From Geodermatophilus nigrescens (lineage in GTDB: Bacteria; Actinomycetota; Actinomycetes; Mycobacteriales; Geodermatophilaceae), in the NCBI RefSeq assembly GCF_900129495.1, contig NZ_FQVX01000001.1, forward strand, positions 1,054,001 through 1,118,000: a DNA stretch of 64,000 nt. The letters run 5' to 3'. Positions 43,970 through 52,656 of this stretch are shown piece by piece (the first letter of the stretch is position 1; each line of letters begins with the position of its first letter). The position numbers were made by a program, and so were the translations under genes. A model generated the notes under the pieces. The model saw nothing but the letters and a program-made list of their open reading frames with translations, was not told where the DNA came from and did no database searches.

Positions 43970-45007
43970 ATGACGCTCTTCGTCGACGTGCGCAACATGG
44001 TCCGCTGGACGGCCGAGACCGGGCCCGAGCAGATCATCGACGGCATCTCCCGGTACATCGAGCAGGACTTCGCCCGCTGGGAGTCCTTCGACAAGATCGC
44101 CCGGGTCGGCAGCCACACGCCGTTCGGCGTCATCGAGCTCATGCCCACCAGCGACGGCGAGACCTACGCCTTCAAGTACGTCAACGGGCACCCGAGCAAC
44201 CCCGCCCGCGGCTACCAGACCGTCTCCGCGTTCGGCGCCCTGGCCGACGTGCACAACGGCTACCCCGTCTTCCTCGCCGAGATGACCCTGCTGACGGCGC
44301 TGCGCACGGCCGCCATGTCGGCGATGGTCGCCCGCCACCTCGCCCGCCCCGACTCGCGGCGCCTGGCGCTGATCGGCGCCGGCAGCCAGGCCGAGTTCCA
44401 GGCGCTGGGCATGCGCGCCGCGCTGGGCATCTCCGAGGTCACCGTCTGGGACACCGACCCCGCCGCCATGGCCAAGCTCGCCCGCAACCTGACGCCGCTG
44501 GGCTTCGACGTGACGATCGCCGCCTCCGGGCGCGAGGCGGTCCGCGGCGCCGACGTCGTCACCACCTGCACCGCCGACAAGGCCCGTGCCACGGTCCTGC
44601 AGGACGAGTGGATCGAGCCGGGCATGCACCTCAACGCCATCGGCGGCGACTGCCCCGGCAAGACCGAGCTCGACCCGACGATCCTGCTGCGCGACGACGT
44701 CGAGGTGTTCGTCGAGTTCCCGCCGCAGACCCGCATCGAGGGCGAAATCCAGGCCATGCCGGCCGACTTCCCGGTGACCGAGCTGTGGGAGGTCGTCGCC
44801 GGCCGCCGCCCCGGGCGCTCCTCGGCGTCGCAGGTGACGCTGTTCGACTCGGTCGGCTTCGCGATCGAGGACCTCTCCGCGCTGCGCTACGTCCGCGACG
44901 CGGTCCGCGGCACGCCGTGGGTCGACGACATCGACCTCGTCGCCGAGCCGGAGGACCCCAAGGACCTCTTCGGCATGCTCACCGCGCTCCTGCCGATCGG
45001 TTCGTGA
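43970..45007 (+). CDS. ornithine cyclodeaminase family protein
   Basis: 345 residues of the ornithine cyclodeaminase/mu-crystallin family. RLALIGAGSQAEFQALGMRA is the NAD-binding Rossmann motif; GETYAFKYVNGHPSNPARG contains the conserved substrate-pocket Lys; LNAIGGDCPGKTEL and the Asp-containing EGEIQAM match bacterial OCD. It would convert ornithine to proline plus ammonia. The ATG at 43970 is used; a GTG at 43934 is inside the inverted repeat. The stop overlaps the ctlX start by 4 bases. Confidence 0.93.
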   Translation: MTLFVDVRNMVRWTAETGPEQIIDGISRYIEQDFARWESFDKIARVGSHTPFGVIELMPTSDGETYAFKYVNGHPSNPARGYQTVSAFGALADVHNGYPVFLAEMTLLTALRTAAMSAMVARHLARPDSRRLALIGAGSQAEFQALGMRAALGISEVTVWDTDPAAMAKLARNLTPLGFDVTIAASGREAVRGADVVTTCTADKARATVLQDEWIEPGMHLNAIGGDCPGKTELDPTILLRDDVEVFVEFPPQTRIEGEIQAMPADFPVTELWEVVAGRRPGRSSASQVTLFDSVGFAIEDLSALRYVRDAVRGTPWVDDIDLVAEPEDPKDLFGMLTALLPIGS

Positions 45008-45969
45008 CCGCCCCCGGTCAGGCGCCCGCGGCCGTCGTCCTGGTGCGGCCGCACGCCTTCCGGCCCAACCCGCTCACCCTCGCCGACAACGCCTTCCAGG
45101 CCGCGGCCGTGGGGGAGGACCCGGCGGTCCTCGCCCGCCGGGCGCACGACGAGGTGACGGCGCTGGCGGACGCGCTCACCGACGCCGGCGTGCGGGTGCA
45201 CCTGTTCGACGACCCCGAGCCCGACCGGCCCGACTCCGTCTTCCCGAACAACTGGCTGTCCACCCACGCCGACGGCCGGGTGGCGCTGTTCCCGATGTAC
45301 GCGGAGAACCGGCGGCGGGAGCGGCGCGGCGACGTCGTCGAGTTCCTCAAGGCCGCCTACCGCGTGCACGAGGTGGTGGACCTCTCCGGCCTCGAGCACG
45401 ACGGCGTCTTCCTCGAGGGCACCGGCGCGATGGTGCTCGACCACGTCGCGCGGGTGGCCTACGTGGCCCGCTCGCGGCGGGTGGACCCGGTCGCGCTCGA
45501 CCGGTTCTGCCGCGGCTTCGGCTACGAGCCGGTCGTGTTCGACGCCGTCGACGCCGGGGGCCGCGCGGTCTACCACACCAACGTGCTGATGAGCGTGGCC
45601 GGCGAGTACGCGCTGGCCGGCCTGGAGCTGCTGCCGTCCGCCGCGGAGCGGTCCCGGCTGGCCGACCGGCTGGCCGCCGGCGGGCGCACCGTCGTCCCGC
45701 TCACCGCCGCGCAGGTCGGGGAGTTCGCCGGCAACGCGCTGGAGGTGCAGGGCAGCGACGGGCCGGTGCTCGCGCTGTCGGCGCGCGCCGCGGCGAGCCT
45801 GACGCGGGAGCAGCGGGCGGCGGTGGAGGCCTCCGCGCAGCTGCTGCCGGTGGCGGTGCCCACCGTGGAACTGGCCGGCGGCTCGGTGCGCTGCATGATC
45901 GCCGGGGTGCACCTGGAGCCGCGGACCGCCGTCGTGCCCGTGTCCGTGCCGGACCCGGTCCCGGCCTGA
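45004..45969 (+). CDS. ctlX: CtlX-type citrulline hydrolase (amidinotransferase fold)
   Basis: 321 residues of the pentein fold. PDSVFPNNWLSTHADG, EGTGAMVLDHVARVAY, VYHTNVLMSVAGEYAL and the C-terminal GGSVRCMIAGVHL, with the probable catalytic Cys, fit the CtlX (citrulline utilisation hydrolase) group. CtlX converts citrulline to ornithine, CO2 and ammonia, and ornithine is the substrate of the enzyme encoded just upstream. The 4-base overlap with that gene supports this. Related dimethylarginase activity is the main alternative. Confidence 0.85.
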   Translation: MTAPGQAPAAVVLVRPHAFRPNPLTLADNAFQAAAVGEDPAVLARRAHDEVTALADALTDAGVRVHLFDDPEPDRPDSVFPNNWLSTHADGRVALFPMYAENRRRERRGDVVEFLKAAYRVHEVVDLSGLEHDGVFLEGTGAMVLDHVARVAYVARSRRVDPVALDRFCRGFGYEPVVFDAVDAGGRAVYHTNVLMSVAGEYALAGLELLPSAAERSRLADRLAAGGRTVVPLTAAQVGEFAGNALEVQGSDGPVLALSARAAASLTREQRAAVEASAQLLPVAVPTVELAGGSVRCMIAGVHLEPRTAVVPVSVPDPVPA

Positions 45970-45972
45970 GGC

Positions 45973-46335
45973 TCAGCCGGCGATCGCGTCGGCGGCCGCG
46001 CGCAGCCCCCGCAGGAGGAGCAGCTCCTCGGCGGAGCGGCGCAGCCACACGCGCAGCGCGGCGGGGTCGTTGCGGGCGGCGTCGCGGGCGGCGCCCAGGT
46101 TCAGCTGGCGGGTGTTGGCCTGCGCCCGCTGGGCCGGCGGGAGCGAGCGGCCCTCGGCGCGGGCCAGCGAGGTGAGCGCCGCGCCGACGTAGACCAGGTC
46201 GCGCACCTCGGTCACGTCGGCGAGGACGGCGTCGGCGCCCGGGCCGTCGCCGGCCTCCAGGCGGTCCAGCAGGGCGGCGGCGCGCTCGCGGCCGAGGGCG
46301 GTCGGGTCGGCGGCGGTGGGGTCGGGGGAGGTCAC
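45973..46335 (-). CDS. small helical hypothetical protein
   Basis: About 120 residues, Ala-, Leu- and Arg-rich and almost entirely helical by appearance (RERAAALLDRLEAGDG, AALTSLARAEGRSLPPAQRAQANTR). No signal, membrane segment or known motif. The GTG at 46335 has a GGAGGG site too close for comfort, so the start is uncertain. It lies 3 bases from the convergent ctlX stop and is separated by a strong hairpin from the ABC transporter genes upstream. Confidence 0.55.
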   Translation of the reverse strand: MTSPDPTAADPTALGRERAAALLDRLEAGDGPGADAVLADVTEVRDLVYVGAALTSLARAEGRSLPPAQRAQANTRQLNLGAARDAARNDPAALRVWLRRSAEELLLLRGLRAAADAIAG

Positions 46336-46346
46336 CCCTCCACTGT

Positions 46347-46393
46347 GCACGCCCGTGCTCTGCCCACCGTGGGTGGGCAGAGCACGGGCGTGC
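46347..46393 (-). terminator. 22-base perfect stem hairpin terminating the ABC transporter operon
   Basis: Arms at 46347-46368 and 46372-46393 are perfectly complementary over 22 bases with a 3-base loop, 10 bases after the permease stop (minus strand). It begins only 12 bases before the start of the next minus-strand gene, so it also separates that gene from the operon. Confidence 0.8.
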
Positions 46394-46403
46394 GGGAGAC
46401 CCC

Positions 46404-47219
46404 TCAGGCGTCGCGGCGGGTGAAGACCAGCGCCCCGACGGCGAGGACGACGGCGACCTCGGCGGCGAAGACGGCGAACCCGGTCCACGGCTCGAGCAGC
46501 ATCGGGTTGAACGACTCCGGCATCGCGATCCGCGAGCCCGCGTTGCCCGGCATCAGCTTGGTCAGCCACTCGCCGAGCGCGCCCGGCAGCAGCATCACCA
46601 GGTTGCCGACGAGGAACACCACCGCGAGCACCACCGACACCACCGCGGCGGTCGACCGCAGCAGCAGCCCGGCACCCATCGCGAGCAGGCCGAGGCCGGC
46701 CATGTAGAGCCCGGAGCCGAGCAGCGAGCGCAGCATCCCGTCGTCGCCCAGGCCGATCCCGATGCCCTCGGCGGAGAGGAAGGCGTTGCCGCCGAGCCAG
46801 CCGAGGGTCGCGGTGACGACGCCGGCGACGAACAGGACGGCGGAGAGCACGACCGCCTTGGCCACGAGGACCGTGCCGCGGCGCGGGGTGGCGGCCAGCG
46901 TCGCCCGGATCATCCCGGTGCCGTACTCGCTGGTGACCGCGAGCGCCCCGAGGACGACGGCGGTCACCTGGGCGAACAGCAGGCCCCAGGTGATGAACGC
47001 GCCGACCGGCTCGTTCTCGGTCCCGGCGGCGAGGTCGGGGGCGATGAGCGCGCAGACCAGGGTGGTCAGGCCGGCGCCGAGAGCGACCATCGACACGACC
47101 GACCAGCCGGTCGAGCGCACCGTCCAGAGCTTGATCCACTCGGCGTGCAGGGCGCGGCCGAGGCCGGCGCGGGCGGGCGCGGCGGCGGTGCGGGGCGCGG
47201 TCAGGGTCGATGCGGTCAC
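46404..47219 (-). CDS. ABC transporter permease
   Basis: 271 residues with about six membrane helices: an N-terminal EWIKLWTVRSTGWSVVSMVALG, then ITWGLLFAQVTAVVLGALAVTSEYGTGMIRATLAATPRR, the coupling region of ABC-2 type permeases. Probable role: export of a lipid, peptide or antibiotic, or self-immunity. Its GTG overlaps the ATPase stop by 4 bases. Single-permease/ATPase pairs of this kind are frequent in Actinobacteria. Confidence 0.87.
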   Translation of the reverse strand: MTASTLTAPRTAAAPARAGLGRALHAEWIKLWTVRSTGWSVVSMVALGAGLTTLVCALIAPDLAAGTENEPVGAFITWGLLFAQVTAVVLGALAVTSEYGTGMIRATLAATPRRGTVLVAKAVVLSAVLFVAGVVTATLGWLGGNAFLSAEGIGIGLGDDGMLRSLLGSGLYMAGLGLLAMGAGLLLRSTAAVVSVVLAVVFLVGNLVMLLPGALGEWLTKLMPGNAGSRIAMPESFNPMLLEPWTGFAVFAAEVAVVLAVGALVFTRRDA

Positions 47220-48148
47220 CGGGTCACCTCGGTCCGGGGAGCGGCGGGACGGGCGGCCGCGTACTCGACGCTGCCGGCGGTCAGGGTCATGAAGGCCTCC
47301 TCGAGCGAGGAGGTGACGAGACCGAGCTCGTGTAGCGCCAGCCCGGCGCCCGCGGCGAGCTCGCCGGTGGTCGCGGCGTCGACGCCCTGCACGTGCAGCT
47401 CGTCGCCGTCGCGGGTGACGTCGGCGCCCGAGCGGCGCAGCAGCTCGGCGAGCTGCCCGGCGCGGGGACTGCGCACCCGGACGAAGGACGCCGCGTGCTC
47501 GGCGATGAACTGCGGCATCGGGCAGTCGGCGAGCACCCGGCCGCGGCCGATGACGACGAGGTGGTCGGCGGTCAGCGCCATCTCCGACATGAGGTGGCTC
47601 GACACCAGCACCGTGCGGCCCTCGGCGGCGAGGCTGCGGGCCAGGGTGCGCACCCAGCGGATGCCCTCGGGGTCCAGGCCGTTGACCGGCTCGTCGAGGA
47701 CGACGACCGGCGGGTCGCCGAGCAGCGCCGCGGCGATGCCCAGCCGCTGGCCCATGCCCAGGGAGAAGCGGCCCACCCGCTGCCCGGCCACCGCTCCGAG
47801 CCCGACGAGGCCCAGCACCTCCTCGACCCGGGAGTCCGGGATGCCGTTGCTCGCGGCCAGCCAGCGCAGGTGTGCGCGGGCGGTGCGGCCCGGGTGCAGC
47901 GCGCGGGCCTCGAGCAGCGCGCCGACCGCGCGCAGCGGGGCGGGGGAGTCGGCGTAGCGGGCGCCGTCGACGGTGACCGTGCCGGAGGTCGGCCGGTCCA
48001 GACCGATGACCATCCGCATCGTCGTCGACTTGCCGGCGCCGTTGGGTCCGAGGAAGCCGGTCACGTGGCCGGGGCGGACGGTGAAGGAGACGCCGTCGAC
48101 GGCGACCCGGTCGCCGTAGCGCTTGGTGAGGTCGGTGGCGACGATCAC
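47216..48148 (-). CDS. ABC transporter ATP-binding protein
   Basis: 310 residues. Walker A GPNGAGKSTT, signature FSLGMGQRLGIAAALL (a variant of LSGGQ), Walker B VVVLDEPVNGLDPEG, and the H-loop VSSHLMSEMALTADH. The C-terminal ~80 residues form a DUF-like accessory domain common in ABC-2 exporter ATPases. It drives the permease encoded downstream. The GTG start at 48148 lies in a 134-base gap that should hold the operon promoter. Confidence 0.93.
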   Translation of the reverse strand: MIVATDLTKRYGDRVAVDGVSFTVRPGHVTGFLGPNGAGKSTTMRMVIGLDRPTSGTVTVDGARYADSPAPLRAVGALLEARALHPGRTARAHLRWLAASNGIPDSRVEEVLGLVGLGAVAGQRVGRFSLGMGQRLGIAAALLGDPPVVVLDEPVNGLDPEGIRWVRTLARSLAAEGRTVLVSSHLMSEMALTADHLVVIGRGRVLADCPMPQFIAEHAASFVRVRSPRAGQLAELLRRSGADVTRDGDELHVQGVDAATTGELAAGAGLALHELGLVTSSLEEAFMTLTAGSVEYAAARPAAPRTEVTR

Positions 48149-48282
48149 GGCGTCACCGCGCGAGGGGGAGGGGCTGCGAGGTCATGGCGGAGACCCTCCC
48201 GGCCCGGGGGTGCCGGGCACATCGGGGAGGACCCCAGGCCGACCCTGGACCGTCCCCCATCCGGTGCTGGGGGACGCCCCCG

Positions 48283-49359
48283 TCAGGCGCTGCGAGGCAG
48301 GTCCGCGGCGAGCAGCCGGCGCAGCGCCACCGCCGCGCTCCGGCCGGCCCGGTTGGCGCCGATCGTGCTCGCGCTCGGGCCGTAGCCGACCAGCTGCAGC
48401 CGGGGCTCGTCGACGGCGGTGGTGCCCTCGACCGGGATGACGCCGTCGCGGGTGCGCAGCCGTAGCGGGGCCAGGTGGCCGACGGCGGCGCGGAAGCCGG
48501 TGGCCCACAGGATCACGTCGGCCGCGACGGTCCGGCCGTCGTCCCACGCGACGCCGTCGGGGGTGATCCGGTCGAACACCGGCAGCCGGGTGAGGACGCC
48601 GTCGTCGAGGGCCCGGCGCACCCACGGGGTGACCACGAGTCCGGTGACGCCGACGACGCTGCCGGGCATCCGGCCGGCGCGGACGGCGGCCTCCACCCGG
48701 GCGACCGCCTCCCGGCCCTGCTCCTCGCCGAAGGGGCCCTCGCGCCAGACCGGTGGGCGGCGGGTGACCCAGGTCGTGCGGGCGACGGGCGCGATCTCGC
48801 CGAGCAGCTGCACGGCGGACGCGCCGCCGCCGACGACCACCACCGACCGCCCGGCGAACTCCGCCGCGCCGCGGTAGCCGACGGTGTGCAGCTGCCGGCC
48901 ACGGAAGGTCTCCTGGCCGGGGTAGTGCGGCACGAAGGGGCGGGTCCACGTGCCGGTGGCGTTGACCAGGCCGCGCGCCCGCCAGGTGCCGCGGTCGGTC
49001 TCGACGGCGAAGCGCCCGTCGTCCGTGCGGCGCACCGCCGAGACCCGCACCGGCCGCTCGACGGGCAGGGCGAAGCGGCGCTCGTACTCGGCGAAGTAGG
49101 CGGGCACGGCCTCGGCGGCGGGCAGGTCCTCCGACGCCGGCTCGAAGGCCAGGCCGGGCAGCTCGTGCACGCGGTGCGTGGTGGCGAGGGTGAGCGAGGG
49201 CCAGCGGTGCTGCCAGGCACCGCCCGGCGCGGCGTCGCCGTCGAGCACCACGAAGCCGCTGCCGGGAGCGAACCCCTGTCGCGCCAGGTGGTGTGCGGCG
49301 GAGAGGCCGGCCTGGCCCGCGCCGATGACCACGACGTCGACGTCCCGGGGCTCGCTCAC
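48283..49359 (-). CDS. FAD/NAD(P)-dependent monooxygenase-like oxidoreductase
   Basis: 358 residues. FAD motif VVVIGAGQAGLSAAHHLARQG at the N terminus, GGAWQHRWPSL (the flavin-binding Trp-rich loop of FMO/Baeyer-Villiger relatives), NADPH motif VVVVGGGASAVQLLGE, and the late LWATGFRAA segment. The protein resembles putative flavoprotein monooxygenases involved in K+ transport-like CzcO annotations. Substrate unknown. Confidence 0.87.
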   Translation of the reverse strand: MSEPRDVDVVVIGAGQAGLSAAHHLARQGFAPGSGFVVLDGDAAPGGAWQHRWPSLTLATTHRVHELPGLAFEPASEDLPAAEAVPAYFAEYERRFALPVERPVRVSAVRRTDDGRFAVETDRGTWRARGLVNATGTWTRPFVPHYPGQETFRGRQLHTVGYRGAAEFAGRSVVVVGGGASAVQLLGEIAPVARTTWVTRRPPVWREGPFGEEQGREAVARVEAAVRAGRMPGSVVGVTGLVVTPWVRRALDDGVLTRLPVFDRITPDGVAWDDGRTVAADVILWATGFRAAVGHLAPLRLRTRDGVIPVEGTTAVDEPRLQLVGYGPSASTIGANRAGRSAAVALRRLLAADLPRSA

Positions 49360-49386
49360 GTCCGCGGAACGCCGCCCGGCCGGGCG

Positions 49387-50256
49387 CTATGCCCCTGCGC
49401 CCTCCGGCGTCCGCCACGCGTCGGCGTGGTCCTCCACGAACCGGCGCAGGGTGGTCGGCTCGCGGCCCAGCAGGCGGGCGAGGTCGCCGGTGGTGCGTCC
49501 GGCCAGGCCGAGCCGGGTGGTCGTGAACAGCAGGGTCATGACCAGGACGAGGCCGGGCGCGACGCCCTGCGCCCGCTTCTCGCGGGCGAAGGCCACGATG
49601 CCCGGCCGCGGGTAGACGACCGGGCGGCCCAGCACCGCCGACAGGGTCGCCGCGATCTCGGCGAAGGTCGGGGCCTCACGGGCGGTGAGCTCGTAGGCGC
49701 GTCCCTCGTGGCCCGGCCCGGTCAGCGCCGCGGCGGCCACCTCGGCGAGGTCGCGGACGTCGACGTGGGCGGTCCGCCCGTTCCCGGCCGGGACCGAGAT
49801 CCGCGACCGGTCCCGGATCTCCTCGCGGTGCACGGTGAGCAGGTTCTGGAAGAAGTTGGCCGGCCGCAGGTGGGTCCAGGCCAGCCCGGTGGCCTCCACC
49901 CGCTCCTCCAGTGCCCGGTGGGGCAGCAGCGGGTTGCGGCCGGCCGCCTGCACCGACAGGACGACGACCCGTCGCACCCCGGCCGCGACGACCGCGTCGA
50001 GGAAGGGCTGCAGCCGGCTCGCCCGGGCCACCTCCGGCGGGCGCAGCAGGAACAGCGCGTCGACGCCCTCGAGCGCGACCGGCCAGGAGGCGGGGTCCTC
50101 GAGGTCGAGCCGCACGGGCGGCACGCCCGGGGGCAGCCCGGCGGCCGCGCGCCCGGGGTCGCGGGCGCCGGCGCGGACGTCGGCGCCGAGCGCGGCCAGG
50201 CGGCGGACGACCTCGCCGCCGACCGTGCCGGTGGCCCCGGCGACCAGCACGGTCAC
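49387..50256 (-). CDS. NmrA-like NAD(P)H-binding protein
   Basis: 289 residues. Starts TVLVAGATGTVGGEVVRRL, an atypical-SDR NAD(P)-binding motif. The middle has HLRPANFFQNLL and VDVRDLAEVAAAALTG, typical of NmrA/azoreductase-type QorB-like proteins. The Tyr/Lys catalytic pair of classical SDRs is not evident. It overlaps the upstream NAD(P)-binding gene by 4 bases; both are divergent from a MarR gene with twin operators. Confidence 0.87.
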   Translation of the reverse strand: MTVLVAGATGTVGGEVVRRLAALGADVRAGARDPGRAAAGLPPGVPPVRLDLEDPASWPVALEGVDALFLLRPPEVARASRLQPFLDAVVAAGVRRVVVLSVQAAGRNPLLPHRALEERVEATGLAWTHLRPANFFQNLLTVHREEIRDRSRISVPAGNGRTAHVDVRDLAEVAAAALTGPGHEGRAYELTAREAPTFAEIAATLSAVLGRPVVYPRPGIVAFAREKRAQGVAPGLVLVMTLLFTTTRLGLAGRTTGDLARLLGREPTTLRRFVEDHADAWRTPEGAGA

Positions 50257-50882
50257 GGCCGGCCCGCCACGACGAAGGGGGCGGCGCCGAGCCAGTCGCG
50301 GCCCTCGGCCAGCTCCACCAGGGCGAGGGCGACGTCGGCCTTCGCCACCGGCGCCGCGCGGAGCCCCGGCGCCTCGTCCGTCAGCCGGTAGCTCCCCGTG
50401 CCGGGCCGGTCGGCGAGCCGGGGCGGGCGCACCTGCGTCCAGTCGAGCTCCGAGGCGGCGAGCACCCGGTACTCGCCCTCCTTGTCCTCCACGAGGTCGC
50501 GGGCCAGGCGGTGGGTCAGGCCCGAGACGAGGCGGGCGCCGCGACCCTTGCGGTCACCGGGCAGGTCCGCGCCCGCGCCGGAGACGCCGACGAAGCGCCG
50601 GACGCCGGCCGCCCGCATCGCCTCGACCAGGCCGGGCAGCACCGACCGGCCGACGTCCCCGCCGGAGGAGCGGGTGACCCCGACGCACCACAGCACTGCG
50701 TCCGCGCCCTTCACCGCCCCGGCCACCAGGGCGGCGTCGCGGACGTCCCCGGTGCGCTCCTCGACGCCGGGGGAGTCGCCCGCCCGCCGCGCCACGGCGA
50801 CCACCTCGTGGCCGCGCCCGGCCGCCAGTCGCACCGCGTGCCGGCCCACGCCGCCCGCCGCCCCGAACACCACGATCCGCAC
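50253..50882 (-). CDS. NAD(P)H-binding protein (atypical SDR)
   Basis: 209 residues. IVVFGAAGGVGRHAVRLAAGRGHEVVAVARR is the nucleotide-binding start; ADAVLWCVGVTRSS, RRFVGVSGAGADLPG and WTQVRPPRLADRPGTG complete the BVR-B/NmrA-like pattern. Likely a flavin or quinone reductase-type enzyme. First gene of the two-gene operon facing the MarR gene, with its ATG 14 bases from the first palindrome. Confidence 0.87.
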   Translation of the reverse strand: MRIVVFGAAGGVGRHAVRLAAGRGHEVVAVARRAGDSPGVEERTGDVRDAALVAGAVKGADAVLWCVGVTRSSGGDVGRSVLPGLVEAMRAAGVRRFVGVSGAGADLPGDRKGRGARLVSGLTHRLARDLVEDKEGEYRVLAASELDWTQVRPPRLADRPGTGSYRLTDEAPGLRAAPVAKADVALALVELAEGRDWLGAAPFVVAGRP

Positions 50883-50895
50883 CGCGCCCTCCTGC

Positions 50896-50935
50896 TGTCA
50901 GGTCTCCTGACACAAGGGTGTCAGGTAACCTGACG
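50896..50935. promoter_or_regulatory. twin MarR-type operators
   Basis: TGTCAGG-TCT-CCTGACA (50896-50912) and TGTCAGG-TAA-CCTGACG (50919-50935) are near-identical 17-base palindromes, centres 23 bases apart, filling the gap between divergent genes. The second ends 4 bases before the MarR GTG. Two full palindromes about two helical turns apart fit cooperative binding of two MarR dimers. Confidence 0.85.
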
Positions 50936-50938
50936 GCT

Positions 50939-51397
50939 GTGCAACCGCCGGACGCGCTGCCGCTGGCCTACCTGCTGCTGCAGGCCGGGCGGGCCTTCGA
51001 CGCCGTCGTCCGGGAGGACCTCGCGGCGCGCGGCTGGCCGCGGCTGTCGGCCGCGCAGACGCTCGTCTTCGCCCACCTCGGGCCCGACGGCACCGCGCCG
51101 GCCGAGCTGGCCCGCCGGCTGGGCACCACGCGGCAGGCCCAGCAGGACCTCGTCGCCGGGCTCTCCCGGCTCGGCCTGCTGGAGACCGTTGACGACCCCA
51201 CCCGCCGCCGCGGTCGCCTGGTGCGGCTCACTCCCGCCGGCCGGGACCTCACCCGCGACGCCGCCGGGGTGCTGACCGGCCTGGAGGACGACCTGGGTCC
51301 CGACGCGGCCGAGCTGCGGCGGCTGCTCGGGGTCGCCACCCGGGCGGCCGCCCGCCGGTCCCGTCCCGCCGTCCGCCGGGAGGGCACGACCGCCTGA
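50939..51397 (+). CDS. MarR-family regulator
   Basis: 152 residues. Winged-helix core: LSAAQTLVFAHLGPDGTAPAELARRLGTTRQAQQDLVAGLSRLGLLETVDDPTRRRGRLVRLT includes helix 3-4 recognition and the basic wing DDPTRRRGRLVRL. The GTG at 50939 is preferred because the earlier GTG at 50918 lies inside an operator. Expected to repress itself and the divergent NAD(P)-binding pair in response to a phenolic, quinone or oxidant. Confidence 0.92.
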   Translation: MQPPDALPLAYLLLQAGRAFDAVVREDLAARGWPRLSAAQTLVFAHLGPDGTAPAELARRLGTTRQAQQDLVAGLSRLGLLETVDDPTRRRGRLVRLTPAGRDLTRDAAGVLTGLEDDLGPDAAELRRLLGVATRAAARRSRPAVRREGTTA

Positions 51398-51498
51398 CCC
51401 CGGCCGGACGGCCCCGGGCCGTTTCCCGGCTCCGGACCGCGGGCACGCCCGCGAGGACGCCGGCGACCGGCGTCCCGGCACGACGAGAGGGGCGCCGC

Positions 51499-52647
51499 GT
51501 GCGCGCGATGGTCTACCGAGGCCCGTACAAGGTCCGGGTCGAGGACAAGGACATGCCGAGGATCGAGCACCCGAACGACGCGATCGTGCGGGTCACGCTC
51601 GCCGCGATCTGCGGCTCGGACCTGCACCTCTACCACGGGCTGATGCCGGACACGCGGGTCGGGCACACCTTCGGCCACGAGTTCATCGGGGTGGTCGAGC
51701 AGGTCGGGCCGTCGGTGCAGGACCTGGCGGTCGGCGACCGGGTGATGGTCCCGTTCAACATCTTCTGCGGGTCGTGCTGGTTCTGCGCCCGCGGCCTGTA
51801 CTCCAACTGCCACAACGTCAACCCCAACGCGACGGCCGTCGGCGCGATCTACGGCTACTCGCACACCACCGGCGGCTACGACGGCGGCCAGTCCCAGTAC
51901 GTGCGGGTGCCCTTCGCCGACGTCGGGCCGGTCCGCATCCCCGACTGGATGCACGACGAGGACGCCGTCTGCCTCACCGACGCCGCCGCCACCGGCTACT
52001 TCGGCGCCCAGCTCGGCGAGATCGCCGAGGGGGACACCGTCGTCGTCCTGGGGGCCGGGCCGGTCGGGCTGGTGGCCGCGCAGTCGTCGTGGCTGATGGG
52101 CGCCGGGCGGGTGATCGTCGTCGACCACCTGCAGGAGCGGCTGGAGAAGGCGCGGACCATGGCCCACGCCGAGACGCTCGACTACGACGAGTACGACGAC
52201 GTCGTCGTCGAGCTGAAGAAGCAGACCGACTTCCTGGGCGCCGACGTCGTCATCGAGGCGGTGGGCGCGGAGGCCGACGGCAACCTCCTCCAGCACGTCG
52301 CCGGCACCAAGCTCAAGCTGCAGGGCGGCTCACCGGTGGCGCTGAACTGGGCCATCGACGGCGTGCGCAAGGGCGGCACGGTCTCCGTGGTCGGGGCCTA
52401 CGGGCCGATCCCCAACGCGGTGAAGTTCGGCGACGCGCTGAACAAGGGCCTCACGCTGCGGATGAACCAGACGCCGGTCAAGCGCCAGTGGCCGCGGATG
52501 TTCGAGCACGTGCGCAACGGCCACCTGACCCCGCGCGAGGTGGTCACCCACCGCTTCCCGCTGGAGCACATCGCCGAGGCCTACCACGTGTTCTCCGGCA
52601 AGCTCGACGGCTGCATCAAGCCGGTCATCGTCCCCGACGCGGCCTGA
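51499..52647 (+). CDS. zinc-dependent alcohol dehydrogenase
   Basis: 382 residues, medium-chain dehydrogenase. Catalytic zinc ligands: Cys in ICGSDLH, His-Glu in FGHEFIG. Structural zinc lobe: four Cys in CGSCWFCARGLYSNC. Cofactor site VVVLGAGPVGLVAAQ with VVDHLQERLEKA favouring NAD. The late region (CIKPVIVP) is typical of glutathione-independent formaldehyde or threonine-type dehydrogenases. GTG at 51499 follows GAGAGGGG. Followed after 9 bases by a hypothetical gene in the same direction. Confidence 0.92.
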   Translation: MRAMVYRGPYKVRVEDKDMPRIEHPNDAIVRVTLAAICGSDLHLYHGLMPDTRVGHTFGHEFIGVVEQVGPSVQDLAVGDRVMVPFNIFCGSCWFCARGLYSNCHNVNPNATAVGAIYGYSHTTGGYDGGQSQYVRVPFADVGPVRIPDWMHDEDAVCLTDAAATGYFGAQLGEIAEGDTVVVLGAGPVGLVAAQSSWLMGAGRVIVVDHLQERLEKARTMAHAETLDYDEYDDVVVELKKQTDFLGADVVIEAVGAEADGNLLQHVAGTKLKLQGGSPVALNWAIDGVRKGGTVSVVGAYGPIPNAVKFGDALNKGLTLRMNQTPVKRQWPRMFEHVRNGHLTPREVVTHRFPLEHIAEAYHVFSGKLDGCIKPVIVPDAA

Positions 52648-52656
52648 GGAGTCCCC

